A stretch of 64,000 bases of DNA from Mercurialis annua. Taxonomy: Eukaryota; Streptophyta; Magnoliopsida; Malpighiales; Euphorbiaceae. The translations under genes were made by a program, and so were the position numbers. Position 1 is the stretch's first letter. Every line of letters begins with the position of its first letter. Location: positions 70,678,653 to 70,742,652 of the forward strand of contig NC_065572.1 in NCBI RefSeq assembly GCF_937616625.2, read 5' to 3'. Shown here in pieces: positions 1-11,103 of the stretch. The notes beneath the pieces were generated by a model, which made no database searches, had not been told where the DNA came from, and saw only the letters and a program-made list of their open reading frames with translations.

Positions 1-164
1 AATGCTAAGCAATTACTAGTAGTATTAAAAAGCTAAATGTCAGGCTTATGTCCACAATATTAATAGAATGAAGATCATGAAAAAATTGCAAAATAGATTA
101 TCAACCAAAAAGCTAAATGTGTAATCTTCAGTGGTATAACGGAACCTAGAGATGCAACACCAAC

Positions 165-1526
165 CTGATCATAGATGAGGGCGGCTTTGTCAAATCGTTT
201 TCGAGCTTCCTGGATCAATGCAATTTTTTTAAGATTTGTGTAGTTATGCAAGGAAGAAAAGAGTTGAAAATACAAATTAAAAAAAGACATAACATTTCCC
301 TCTTGTTTGGTTCGCTTCTACTCCAGAATTCATTTAAATTGTAATTAATAATTCATTTGACGTGAATATAACCTATTTTATAAAAAAAATAAAAGGGAAA
401 AGGTCATATTTGCCCCTAACATTTGGGCAAAGGATCACCCTTACCCTCATAGTTCGGAAAGGTGCAAAAACGCCATTAACTTTTTCTGAAAAAGGGTCAT
501 ATATGTCCCTAGCAGTATTCAGTGTAAGGGCCTGAAGGAGTCCCCTTAAAAACGTTAGTGACTTTTTTGCACCTTGCCGAACCATGCATCCATAGGTGAT
601 CCTTTGCCCAAACGTTAGGGGCATATATGAACCTTATCCTATTAAAAAAGAAAGTTACAAATGAATTCCGCAGAAATTTATTTTGAACCAAACAAAGCTT
701 AATCGAAGATGACTTGCAATGAATTTAAACATGTAATGGAAAAGGCATTGTATAAGAAGTCCACGGCACCTTGATGTCTTGTAGATCAACATTCACAAAC
801 TGTAGCAACCGGTCATTTAGAATGTTCTCTACCTGAGAAAGCCAAATGCATAACGAACCTTTCTAAAGAAAATCAGCATCATCAGTAAGTCTCCAATCAC
901 AAGACTATACCTGCGACCGAAGAACTTCCTTGTACGTCCCAATTTCGCGCAAAGCAATTGTAAATTTATTCATAACAGGACCTGACGAGTACAATAAATA
1001 ACAATCCTCATAAATTTGACAGGTTACAGAAATTTTTAACCTAATCAAAAACTTGTGGTACAAAATTAAATTACCTCCAAAAGCAACACAAATAGGATCA
1101 TTATGACCTCCACCAAAAGTCTCAAGAGCACTTGCAAAAGCAATATCTCCATCGTACCCCTCTCCAAGCCCCTCACTGCAAAATTTATAACAGAAATTCA
1201 AACATTTTATTCAAAATCCTTCACATATTGAGTAAAAAAACACACTCTTCAAATTTCAATGAGTTTGAAAATTGGAATTCAGCTTACGTGTACTTGCGGC
1301 TTCCTTTGGTGAATTTTAAGCATCTACCTCGTAATAGCTCAGCACTTTCTTCTAGACATTGCATCTATATATGAATAATACATTTTAACAAATAATCTTA
1401 TCAACAAAAGTAAAACCTAAAAACAAATTAATGTGCGAATATAAAAAAAATTAAAAAAGAAGAGAAGCAGCGAAACGAAACCTGTTGCCGGAGCATCGGC
1501 GAATCGTCTAGTTTGGCGAAATGCAT
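165..1526 (-). CDS. ARF GTPase-activating protein with BAR domain (AGD/ACAP type), N-terminal part only
   Basis: The first six exons of a gene that continues past the left edge. Exons (minus strand): 1482-1526, 1288-1364, 1075-1175, 911-981, 770-832 and 165-209. They have GT-AG borders, stay in phase and encode 134 residues. The start is the ATG at 1524-1526 (MHFAKLDDSPMLRQQ). Recognisable family blocks are CLEESAELLRGRCLKF, EGLGEGYDGDIAFASAL, FGGGHNDPICVAFGG, KFTIALREIGTYKEVLRSQV and EARKRFDKAALIYDQ, the start of the BAR domain of plant AGD1-4 proteins. In complete family members BAR is followed by PH, ArfGAP zinc-finger and ankyrin repeats; none of these is in the window. The family curves membranes and stimulates GTP hydrolysis by ARF at the trans-Golgi/endosome. 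Wording such as DIAFASALETF suggests the AGD2/AGD4 side of the family, but I cannot fix the paralogue. The fifth intron holds a palindromic MITE. Confidence 0.9.
395..639. mobile_element. Palindromic MITE in intron 5 of the AGD gene
   Basis: Nearly the whole 245 bp folds on itself. The left arm contains GTCATATTTGCCCCTAAC and TTGGGCAAAGGATCAC; the right arm carries their imperfect reverse complements (GTGATCCTTTGCCCAA then GGGGCATATATGAAC). No clear target duplication is visible because the flanks are A-rich. Confidence 0.7.
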
Positions 1527-2070
1527 GTTGAAATGCGTGCAGAAATGTCGCCGGAACTGTACTTGTTGTCGGTTATTCTTTGATTGGAGAGAAAAGCAAA
1601 ACAAACGGAAATCAAAAAACAAAAACGAAAAAGAATTAGTGTTGTGCGTGAGTTTGTGTGTTTTTGCGTATTTCGAGAATTTTTTAGTTTAAATTAGAAA
1701 TGGTGGCCAATGCGGTGCTTTTTTGATAAAAATGGCCGCAATCTAAGGAAAAAGAAAAGGATTATGGTTTGTTTTTAGATAAATTTTGAAAAATTCTGTT
1801 TGTGATATTTCATGGCTATGGCTTAATATTATTCTCTTTTTTTTTAATTCCCGCCATTTTCTTTCCTTCCTACTTTTTTTTGCTTTATTATCAGAAAGTT
1901 TCTCTCTCTACTTTCTTTTTTGGGTTGGAAACAAAAAATATTTCTACGTGTCATATATGTAATACCATATGTCAAGTCATTATTTCTGCATACGTGGAAT
2001 GTGCAAAATGGCTACCATTGACCATGTTGCATTGTTGCACTACACACGCAGAATGAAAGCACAGTTCCAC

Positions 2071-2293
2071 GAAAATTTTTTAGATAGACTCAGTACATCA
2101 TGTAATCCATGAACTAAATCTATCACGTAATGACACGCCGTTAAAATAATGCAATCTTGTAATATTACTATTCAAATGTGTAAATAAGCAATAAATATAT
2201 TTATAAGATTGCCATTATTTTAATGACGTATCATTACGTGATAGGTTTAGTTCATAGATGACGTGGTGGACTGAGTCTATCTAAAAATTTCTC
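2071..2293. mobile_element. Mutator-like palindromic MITE, copy 1 (223 bp)
   Basis: Long inverted repeats, left AGACTCAG..CATGAACTAAATC, right reverse complement. Flanked by CAGTTCCAC (2062-2070) and CAGTCTCAC (2294-2302), a decayed 9-bp target duplication that is still perfect in the paralogous copy at 11520-11742. A third member is at 15404-15627. Confidence 0.8.
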
Positions 2294-2954
2294 CAGTCTC
2301 ACGGCACTGGCTCGAATTCTACTGCCATGTAAGCAAATTTGCTATTTAGTGATAGCCAGATAAGCAAGAGTGACACATATCATAGTGATATGCTATGCTT
2401 TAATTTTTTTGTCAATATGTTATGCTTTAATTGGCTGAACAATAATTTGCATTTGCATTGATGATCATGTATGCTTTTTGAATAATTTACAGTGGTTGTT
2501 TTACGCTATTCATAAAACAAATCAAATAAGACGTTTGTCATATTGAATTTTTAATAATTATAAAAATAAGAAGTAATTAAAAAAATATATAATAAATGTC
2601 AATTGACTTGTCGTAAGGATGACGTGTTACACTCGTTACATGAAATAAATAATCATACTTTTCAATTGATAGTCATATTTCTTTCATCCAAATATAATTA
2701 GTTTATTAAAGTGGTAATTTCCTGAAATACATGTTTCGGTAATTTATTTACACTTTTACCTGTCACGTTTTGACTTTTCTTTTCTAACTTTTATTATTTA
2801 CGAAAAATACCTTTTTTTTAAAATTTCACAAATACCTTTTTCGGTTTTCAATTTCGATTTTCGGTTTTTTCGGTCGACCGAACCGACCGATTGCACAGCC
2901 CTATTTTTTAGTTTTTAATAATTTTTTTATAGATTTTTTCCTGGAATTTTTTTT

Positions 2955-3170
2955 ATAGTGTAACAATAGTGTGTGTATATATAGTGTTTTTATGGTGTTT
3001 TTATAGTGTAAAATTAGTGTATAAATAGTGTATTTATGGCATTTTATAGTGTTTTTATGGTTTATACCATGAAAACACTGCAAATACACCATAAACACTG
3101 TAAATGCACCATAGATATATTAAAAACGGCAGAAATACACTATAAATACACCAAAAATACACTAAAACGT
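2955..3170. repeat. AT-rich inverted run of TAGTGT / ACACTA motifs
   Basis: About 100 bp of repeated TAGTGTTTTTATGG-type words is followed by about 100 bp of the reverse-complement type (CACCATAAACACTGTAAA, AAAATACACTAAAACG). It could form a loose cruciform. A slightly shorter version is in copy B near 12405-12605. Identity as a known transposon is unclear. Confidence 0.5.
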
Positions 3171-3834
3171 TAATATATCATAAAATTACTACAAATGCAC
3201 CATAAAATCAGTTTGTTCTTTATAAAATCAGTAGTAATAAACAAATCTATGAATAAGAGAAAAACAAAATAAATAATTATATGAATAATAGAACAATTTT
3301 ATAAACAAAAAATTATAGATCTATAATAATTTATTAACAAAATATTCAAATCATTACAAAAAAACTAAAAAATACACAAATCTAAAAACGAGTCAAGAAA
3401 TCCATAGAGTGAACGGAAGAGAGGAACATACTAGTGCGAACGGAAAAGATGAACAAAAAACGACCGAACACGACAAGAAATTCATCGGAAGTAGACGAAC
3501 GGAAGCGCGAACGGAAATACGAACGGAAAAGTAACTGGAAGAGACAAACTGAAAATCAAACGAAAAAGAAAGAAAAAAAGAATAGATAATTTTGAGAGAG
3601 AAGAGAGAAAAAAAGTGACTATATAAAAGTTTAACTTCAATGAGATAAGAGTTCTATATATAGTGGGTATTTTTGTAAATAAGTTAGAATAATAGGTAGC
3701 GTAAGAAATAAGAGAAATATGGGTCAATATGCTGTAAATACTTTGCCAAAAAAGGTATTTGGAAAATAATTCCTTTATTAAAACGCAAAGTTAGAAATAA
3801 TTTTTAAAAGGGTCAAATTGTATAGTTTAATATA

Positions 3835-5354
3835 TGTTGGCAAATAATCGCAAGTGTACGATATCGCTCAAGTAATATAACTTGGAAGACCAAGTATCGA
3901 TCCCACAGAGACAATGGACTTAATCACTAATTTCAAATATTCTTTAATCGGCTAGCTAGAAAAATCAATAGGGTTTTGTAATTTAATTAAACTAATATAA
4001 ACTGAAAACAAATAATAAAATAGGGTTTAAAACAATAAGATTAAAAAGTTCAAGGATTGATAATCCCAAATAAATAAGTAAAATTATGGAATAGGATTTC
4101 TTAGTGATTTTATCGCGAATCGAGCTATTCTAAAGCACCGAATCCCGCCCTCTCAAGCCTCAAAGATCCGAATAAAATCACAACCTAATTAACTAACCAA
4201 TTATTAACTCGCTCTCACGATATTAAAACTGAATTAAATAATCAAATTATAATTATGAAGCAAACTCAACGACTACCTAAATTCCAACCCGCTCTCACGG
4301 CGTTTTTCTTTAAGTTCTTAATTATCTATGTCTATTTAATTAACAATCTCTCAATTAGTTAACTAAACACAAACTCATGAACTAAGTAGCTAATTTAATC
4401 CAAGCAATAAGATTAATAATTAAGACACGAATTAATACTAATCCATCCAATCCAAATAATTACCAATTTATAAGTTCATATCAACCCTCGAACAAGGGTT
4501 TTAGTTACTCATATTAAAACTGAAACAAAATAAGAAGGATGATGAAGAAGAAAGCATAATTAAACAATAAATACCGGAGTTGTCAATTTCGGAAAGAATC
4601 GTCTTGATTAAACTTGAAATCTTCAACAATCGTCTTGCAGAAACTAATTATAAACTACTTATAAACTGCTGAGAAACAGAAAACTAAAACGCTAATCTAA
4701 GAGAAAATAATTAAAACTAATGTATTCTAAATTATTCTACATGTTAAATTGAGTCTAGTACAAGGTCTTTATATAGTAGGAGAAGTTCCGGAGTCTTCTA
4801 ATTCGTATTACAAATCAATTTGTAATAGGAATTGTAATTGTAATTTGAGGAGGAATTTAAGTCCAATTCAAAGTCTGCTGCACGCCAAATTCTCTTCTTT
4901 TCCGTTCGGGAAGCCATAGTTCCGTTCGTGACATGCCCAATTTTCTTCTTTCCCGAACGGGAAACCATAGTTCCGTTCGAAAAAACTGCAGACCGAAAGC
5001 TTTGAGATTTGATTTCTTCTTGAGTCCCGAACGGGACAAGGCCTTCTCGTTCGGGACTCATGCTCATTCTGCATGGTTCCCGTTCGTGAAACCTTTGTTT
5101 CGAACGGAACAACCCCTTTTTTCCTCAATCTCGTTCGTGAACTTCAATTCCTTCGTCCGCAAGCTACGCTTTTTACTCTTACACGCAATCCACCATAAAT
5201 TTGCCCCAAATAGTCGTTTTTCACCTAATTTCCACTGAAACACTAACAAACACTATTAAACGTAAAAACGCCAAATAATGTATAAAAACAATACTACACA
5301 TGATGAAAACCGAGTAAAATCGACCCTAAATATAGGAGTAAAATACTCCTATCA
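3835..5354 (-). repeat. 3' LTR (element sense)
   Basis: Identical in length to 8377-9896. On the plus strand it begins TGTTGGCAAATAATCG and ends ACTCCTATCA. It contains a cluster of CGTTCG-type words near 4900-5160 that gives spurious short open frames on both strands. Confidence 0.93.
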
Positions 5355-5356
5355 AA

Positions 5357-5366
5357 CCTCCTCACA
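5357..5366 (-). other. Polypurine tract of the LTR retrotransposon
   Basis: On the minus strand the purine-rich GTGTGAGGAGG lies directly before the TGATAGGAG start of the 3' LTR. It is preceded by CTTGAGGACAAGCAAAGG, the usual context in plant Gypsy elements. A second such tract (GTGTGAGGATGGGGG, minus, about 7010-7028) lies inside the element and may be a relic of the ancestral layout. Confidence 0.75.
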
Positions 5367-7172
5367 CTTAACCTTTGCTTGTCCTCAAGCAAGAAATAAA
5401 TCTTACTCTACAAAATATGTTAGAAATCCTTAGCATATAACTTAACAATAAATCAATCAAAGAAATCCCCGACCCTATGAATAATATAAAAAACAACCTT
5501 CTAAAACCGACAACTAAATAATGATGCAATCAAATAACAATAATAATTTTATGACATAATTCAATATAACAACGGTTAATAACTCATTAGTACAAGGTCA
5601 AATTGAATCACACTTCAAGCTTCACTATCACTTGCGGGACATGGAAAATAATCAATTTCTCACTTAGGCAAATCATAGCACAATTTAGTAAAAACTAAGC
5701 TAATGGCATCAATATTTCAACAAGTAGGGTGTATAACAAAGAAAGCTCACAATTGAAAACATGAATACTCACCATAAGCTTGCTCATAGTCCCGGACTCC
5801 GCTACTTGATTCGGTAATCAACAAAAATCATATGGTCTTTATTGGGGTTGTAACGTGGTTAAGGTAAAGGGTAGGTAAAAAGGATAAAACAAAGGCTAAT
5901 TATCAACTTAATAAATTATTTATTACTACTATTAACTTCTAGGTCGATCTAACTCCGCATTTGCGTTTATATGAACTTATAACTTTCTTTTCTTTTTAAA
6001 TTACGCTCTCCTCATTGCTTTTTGCAATCTCAGAAATTTTTTTCTTTTTGAAGCTTTTTGCTTGCAAATTTCTATCTCTCTTTTTTTTTTCTTTTTCAAT
6101 CTTTTATAAGGCGTAACTTTATCTTTTAAGCACAATGTAGTTCACTTTTTCTTTTCACTAATCTCGAGTTATTAATCACCTATATTCATCATAGTCACAA
6201 CAAATAATATATAAAGTCGATAAGGTAAACAAAAGAGGTAAAGCATAGAACGGTAAAGGGTAAAATATGGTAAAAACAATAAAAAGGTTTAAGGCTCAAA
6301 TTGGTGTAATCTAGGGAATAAAGGGTAGTCTATTTAAGTGGTCTAAAAGAAAGGTTATACCTAATTGCCATAATCATCTAATTGTTGAAAACTCAACCGT
6401 GTAACTTTAAACGGACACCGAGCAAGTTCTAGGAATAAAACATGAAATCAACACTCACAACAAGGAAATTAAGCTCAAAACTCTCAAAAGTGTGTAGTGT
6501 TATGCCATAAACTCAATTCCTACAAGAATTATGCTACTTATGCCAGAAGTTTAAAAACGATTATAAAAATAAACAATCGACATGTCATGAATCCGCATCA
6601 AGTTATTCAATTATGTTTCAACGATTTGAACAAGTCTAAATTTTGAATTCGCCCTTATTTCATCGGATTATGTCAACGAATTATTAAGTCATTAAGCAAG
6701 CATCGCTTATCAATTGTCGAATTAAGAAATCGCGTTCATACATTCATTGATTCGGGAAAATCTACAATTGACAAATTTAAAAGATAACACCAAATCAACT
6801 AACACTTTTTTTCATAATTGAAAGACAAAGATTTAAAGCGATACAAGGCATTGTAAAAAACTACGACTATCCTAAAACACCCTAATACAATCTACTAAAG
6901 CATGAAAACACAAGAAAAACAAACTAAAAAAAAACAAACTAAACCTAAGAAAACATAAATAAACAAACAATAATAAATAAATAAAAATCCTAACTAAACG
7001 ATATGTTTTTCCCCCATCCTCACACTATTTCATGCAATGTCCTCAGTGTAATGAAATAATAAAAAAAATTGAAAAACATGAGTGTAAGATGAAAGGAAAA
7101 TAATACCTCTTGGGATTGCCTCCCAAGTGCGCTTTAGTTAGAGTCTAAAGCTAGACTCTTCGCGTAAGGTTG

Positions 7173-8159
7173 CTAAAAATACAACCTAACATGAGGAAGC
7201 CGTCTTGGTAGCATCTTCTTCCTCTTTTTTCTTGTTGGCTCCTTCAAATAAAACTCGGATGATATAGAGTATGCTTGTACTCTATAGTAGGGAACATGAG
7301 GAGTATGAAGCATATTCATATATTTAGTATTATTTCCATCATACTCGGAATCAAACCCTTCTAAGAATGGATCTTTAAAATCAAAGGTTTTATTAAATTC
7401 CTTGTAGAGTACCGTAATACCAAATTGCTCTCCACTTTCATTATTTAAGCTCATGGATGTTGTAACTGGGTGGAAAATCGGAGTTTCAAGTTCACCATCC
7501 TCACACTGTTCTTTTTCGACCTCTACATGTACCTTTATTGGATGATGTCCAACTAAAGCATTGACATATGGAGTTTCAGCCATCTCATCGTCACTATTGA
7601 CCGGCACATCGTCAACTTGAACCACCTTCGTAACATATGGACTGTCAGGTGATTTTCCGCTTCGAAGCTCAATTACTTTTACTTGCTCTTTTAGATTTGA
7701 TTCTGTTGTAGATGGTAGGCCATCTTGAGCTATATTTTGAATCAAAATAGCCAATTGAGAAATTTGCGTCTCAAGACGGTGGTTGACCGCGGCTTGATTT
7801 TGGAAACCGGTTCTCATCTCCTCAATGAATTCGTCAATCTTGCTTCCTTCATCCACATTCCAATTTTTCTGAAAATCCGGTGATTGTTGTGGTTCATTAT
7901 CAAAGTTGGAATTGAAATCCCATTCGTTTTGATGTGGGTGATAACTTGAATTAAAGTTCAAATTTTCATTGAAGTTCTCCCAAGTATCGTTCCAACCATA
8001 AGTTTCACTAGCTTGCCATTGATCACCCATATAGTTGGCATGTCCATTCCAATCTGGATAGAGTACATGACAGTCAACTCGAGTATGACCAAAATCCCCA
8101 CAAATTTCACAATTATACTGAAAATTTTGGTACTGCATATAATTTTGATTCCATGCCAT
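7173..8159 (-). CDS. Gag-like protein of the LTR retrotransposon, N-terminally incomplete
   Basis: Continuous minus-strand frame. The first in-frame ATG is at 8157-8159 (MAWNQNYMQYQNFQ), giving about 328 residues; the frame stays open a little further upstream without another ATG. Near the N-terminus is a CCHC zinc knuckle, CEICGDFGHTRVDC. In the middle is a segment typical of Tat/Athila Gag C-terminal halves: IDEFIEEMRTGFQNQ, then RLETQISQLA, then KEQVKVIELRSGK. The usual retrotransposon Gag capsid domain, which precedes the zinc knuckle in complete elements, is missing, so this is the nucleocapsid half plus an acidic tail. No protease motif follows. Whether the protein is still made or packages RNA cannot be told from sequence. 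Confidence 0.8.
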   Translation of the reverse strand: MAWNQNYMQYQNFQYNCEICGDFGHTRVDCHVLYPDWNGHANYMGDQWQASETYGWNDTWENFNENLNFNSSYHPHQNEWDFNSNFDNEPQQSPDFQKNWNVDEGSKIDEFIEEMRTGFQNQAAVNHRLETQISQLAILIQNIAQDGLPSTTESNLKEQVKVIELRSGKSPDSPYVTKVVQVDDVPVNSDDEMAETPYVNALVGHHPIKVHVEVEKEQCEDGELETPIFHPVTTSMSLNNESGEQFGITVLYKEFNKTFDFKDPFLEGFDSEYDGNNTKYMNMLHTPHVPYYRVQAYSISSEFYLKEPTRKKRKKMLPRRLPHVRLYF

Positions 8160-8352
8160 TACTCTTTCCAAAATAGGTACACCAAAAACAAATTGAGGAT
8201 AAACCAACAAATATCAAATTTCCTGCACACCCAAAAACAAGAACACCCCACGTAAAATCCAATAAACACAAAAAAAATAAAAATAAAAAACAGAAAATAA
8301 AAGCTAACACAATCAAGAATATAATACTCTTAATTTATTAAATACGCAATTG

Positions 8353-8370
8353 TCCCCGGCAACGGCGCCA
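8353..8370 (-). other. Primer binding site, tRNA-Asp type
   Basis: The minus strand reads TGGCGCCGTTGCCGGGGA, complementary to the 3' end of plant tRNA-Asp and typical of Athila/Tat-group Gypsy elements. It lies 6 nt inside the 5' LTR. Confidence 0.88.
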
Positions 8371-8376
8371 AAAACT

Positions 8377-9896
8377 TGTTGGCAAATAATCGCAAGTGTA
8401 CGATATCGCTCAAGTAATATAACTTGGAAGACCAAGTATCGATCCCACAGAGACAATGGACTTAATCACTAATTTCAAATATTCTTTAATCGGCTAGCTA
8501 GAAAAATCAATAGGGTTTTGTAATTTAATTAAACTAATATAAACTGAAAACAAATAATAAAATAGGGTTTAAAACAATAAGATTAAAAAGTTCAAGGATT
8601 GATAATCCCAAATAAATAAGTAAAATTATGGAATAGGATTTCTTAGTGATTTTATCGCGAATCGAGCTATTCTAAAGCACCGAATCCCGCCCTCTCAAGC
8701 CTCAAAGATCCGAATAAAATCACAACCTAATTAACTAACCAATTATTAACTCGCTCTCACGATATTAAAACTGAATTAAATAATCAAATTATAATTATGA
8801 AGCAAACTCAACGACTACCTAAATTCCAACCCGCTCTCACGGCGTTTTTCTTTAAGTTCTTAATTATCTATGTCTATTTAATTAACAATCTCTCAATTAG
8901 TTAACTAAACACAAACTCATGAACTAAGTAGCTAATTTAATCCAAGCAATAAGATTAATAATTAAGACACGAATTAATACTAATCCATCCAATCCAAATA
9001 ATTACCAATTTATAAGTTCATATCAACCCTCGAACAAGGGTTTTAGTTACTCATATTAAAACTGAAACAAAACAAGAAGGATGATGAAGAAGAAAGCATA
9101 ATTAAACAATAAATACCGGAGTTGTCAATTTCGGAAAGAATCGTCTTGATTAAACTTGAAATCTTCAACAATCGTCTTGCAGAAACTAATTATAAACTAC
9201 TTATAAACTGCTGAGAAACAGAAAACTAAAACGCTAATCTAAGAGAAAATAATTAAAACTAATGTATTCTAAATTATTCTACATGTTAAATTGAGTCTAG
9301 TACAAGGTCTTTATATAGTAGGAGAAGTTCCGGAGTCTTCTAATTCGTATTACAAATCAATTTGTAATAGGAATTGTAATTGTAATTTGAGGAGGAATTT
9401 AAGTCCAATTCAAAGTCTGCTGCACGCCAAATTCTCTTCTTTTCCGTTCGGGAAGCCATAGTTCCGTTCGTGACATGCCCAATTTTCTTCTTTCCCGAAC
9501 GGGAAACCATAGTTCCGTTCGAAAAAACTGCAGACCGAAAGCTTTGAGATTTGATTTCTTCTTGAGTCCCGAACGGGACAAGGCCTTCTCGTTCGGGACT
9601 CATGCTCATTCTGCATGGTTCCCGTTCGTGAAACCTTTGTTTCGAACGGAACAACCCCTTTTTTCCTCAATCTCGTTCGTGAACTTCAATTCCTTCGTCC
9701 GCAAGCTACGCTTTTTACTCTTACACGCAATCCACCATAAATTTGCCCCAAATAGTCGTTTTTCACCTAATTTCCACTGAAACACTAACAAACACTATTA
9801 AACGTAAAAACGCCAAATAATGTATAAAAACAATACTACACATGATGAAAACCGAGTAAAATCGACCCTAAATATAGGAGTAAAATACTCCTATCA
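8377..9896 (-). repeat. 5' LTR (element sense)
   Basis: Direct copy of 3835-5354 with the same terminal dinucleotides and length. The promoter and transcript start of the element should lie here, read on the minus strand. Confidence 0.93.
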
Positions 9897-9903
9897 ATAT
9901 AAA

Positions 9904-9905
<2 letters not shown>

Positions 9906-9949
<44 letters not shown>
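9906..9949. repeat. (TA)n microsatellite
   Basis: Uninterrupted TA run next to the LTR-retrotransposon insertion point. The matching run in copy B is at about 13275-13308. Confidence 0.85.
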
Positions 9950-9950
<1 letters not shown>

Positions 9951-10043
9951 ACTAAAATAAATATAATTTTATAATTTGGATTAATAAATATAAAAGATAT
10001 TAGTAATTTCTTTTTTGTAAAGTAGTCAGTTAACCACATAATG

Positions 10044-10211
10044 GTACTTGAGGGTTTAGTTTGATGGCTTAGTCTCTTATTGTACACTTCGAGGTTGGAG
10101 GTTTGAACTCCAACTCTCGCACAGGCTATGCTATCTGATTTAAAATTTAGTTAAAATTTTGCTAAAAACTAATTGGTATGTATTATAACATTTGAAGTTG
10201 ATAAAAAAAAG
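10044..10211 (+). mobile_element. tRNA-derived SINE, copy A
   Basis: 168 bp with a box-A-like TGGCTTAGTCTC and, about 45 nt later, a box-B-like GGTTTGAACTCC, ending in an A-rich tail (GATAAAAAAAAG). It is flanked by CACATAATG and CACATATTA, a decayed target duplication that is perfect in copy B. The internal RNA polymerase III promoter arrangement and poly-A tail are the usual signs of a SINE. Confidence 0.75.
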
Positions 10212-10239
10212 CACATATTACTTTATGTGTAGTGACGGT

Positions 10240-10578
10240 TAGACCTGTTCATGGGTCGGGTTTGGGCGGGCTCGTGCCGGGCTTAGGCGAGCTTGACTTT
10301 TTTAAAGACAAGCCCAAGCCCGCCCAAGCCCGGTTCGGGCTTTTAATATACTACCCAAACCCGGCCCTAATACACTCTTTTTTCGGGCTCGGGCCGGGCT
10401 TGGGCGGGCTTACGTTGATTTTTTATGATATTGAAAGCCCAAGCCCGCCCATCAAAAAGCGGGTTTTTTTCCGGGCTCGGACCCGGACCGAGCTTGGGAC
10501 TAAATATTGGTGTACAAGCCCGGCCCTAAGAGGACGGGCCTGGGCGGCGGGCCGGGTACCCAAACCCATGAATAGATA
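10240..10578. mobile_element. GC-rich MITE with 9-10 bp target duplication
   Basis: A 339-bp block rich in GGGC/GCCC words, far more GC-rich than its surroundings. Its ends mirror each other (TGTTCATGGGT left, ACCCATGAATA right). It is flanked by TAGTGACGGT at 10230-10239 and 10579-10588. Copy B has the uninterrupted site near 13587-13600. The duplication length suggests a Mutator-like origin. Open frames across it are by-products of its composition. Confidence 0.8.
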
Positions 10579-10861
10579 TAGTGACGGTCCTACATTAGGG
10601 TCAAAGGGGTCACTGGAACCCCTTCGAATGAAAAGAAAAAATGTATAGACGGGTGCTTTTTTATTCCAGTCCAAACCTAACTAGATTAAAACGGAAGATA
10701 AAACAAACGTTCGCCTGAAGTGCGATGGCGACTATATTTTTGATTAACAGTAAATTAGGTCTAATGTGTATTAATTATAATTTTAGTCAATTGTGACTAA
10801 TTAGGCTTATTTATAATTAAATTAGAGTTAGTTATATTTAATTAAGAATTCAACACTATAA

Positions 10862-10990
10862 AATTTAAACGAACCGAACATGAACACTCCGTTTAAAGCT
10901 CGACTGAACATGAACCGAACATGACCTTGTTCGCTAAACGAACCAAACATGAACACTTTAAAGCTCGGCTCGGCTCGGTTCATTTACACC
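10862..10990. mobile_element. Fragment of an ACCGA/GCTCGG-type MITE
   Basis: Repeats of CGAACATGAAC and GCTCGGCTCGGTTCATT, ending in TTACACCCCTAC, resemble the ends of common non-autonomous hAT-like plant elements. It sits at the break between copies A and B. No target duplication found. Confidence 0.4.
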
Positions 10991-11047
10991 CCTACATGTT
11001 ACTAACATGTAATTATTCATTGAGTAGTACTAGTTTCCGACAACATT

Positions 11048-11103
11048 TTTGTCGTCATCAAATGGTCCTTCCACGATTTGTCGTCATCAAATGGTCCTTC
11101 TAC
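11048..11103. repeat. Tandem duplication of about 29 bp
   Basis: TTGTCGTCATCAAATGGTCC occurs twice in succession with one or two differences in the remainder of the unit. Confidence 0.8.

Larger units (their letters stand above)
3835..9896 (-). mobile_element. Complete non-autonomous Gypsy-type LTR retrotransposon (Tat/Athila-like, gag only)
   Basis: Two direct 1520-bp LTRs with TG...CA ends bound a 3022-bp interior. The element is flanked by the 5-bp target duplication ATATA (3830-3834 and 9897-9901). Sense is the minus strand: primer site next to the right-hand LTR, then a gag-like frame, then the polypurine tract at the left-hand LTR. No protease, reverse transcriptase, RNase H or integrase is present. 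Directly after gag come two non-coding blocks typical of the pol-distal part of Tat/Athila elements: AAAGCGCACTTGGGAGGCAA (minus, near 7115-7140) and CTTGAGGACAAGCAA (minus, near 5375-5395). Pol therefore appears to have been deleted cleanly. The LTRs look almost identical (the one difference I spotted is a T/C near 4531 versus 9073), so the insertion is recent. Mobility would need enzymes supplied by a relative. Confidence 0.92.
1738..10856. repeat. Copy A of a duplicated segment, interrupted by later insertions
   Basis: Closely similar, in direct orientation, to 11187-13862. Homology starts abruptly at GCAATCTAAGGAAAAAG and ends at GAATTCAAC. Copy A is interrupted by an LTR retrotransposon at 3835-9896 and a GC-rich MITE at 10240-10578; without them it matches copy B end to end. 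No coding potential is seen in the segment itself. Confidence 0.85.

Noticed and set aside
4798..5249. Several overlapping open frames on both strands, repeated at 9340-9791
   Set aside because: They lie inside the two LTRs, in the CGTTCG-rich part, with no family resemblance.
10044..10130. A functional tRNA gene
   Set aside because: Box-A and box-B-like motifs exist, but no acceptor stem or anticodon arm can be drawn. The A-rich tail and flanking duplication fit a SINE.
10232..10674. Open frames of 138 and 83 codons on both strands
   Set aside because: They cross the GC-rich MITE. The Pro/Gly/Arg-rich translation is a by-product of its repeated GGGC words.
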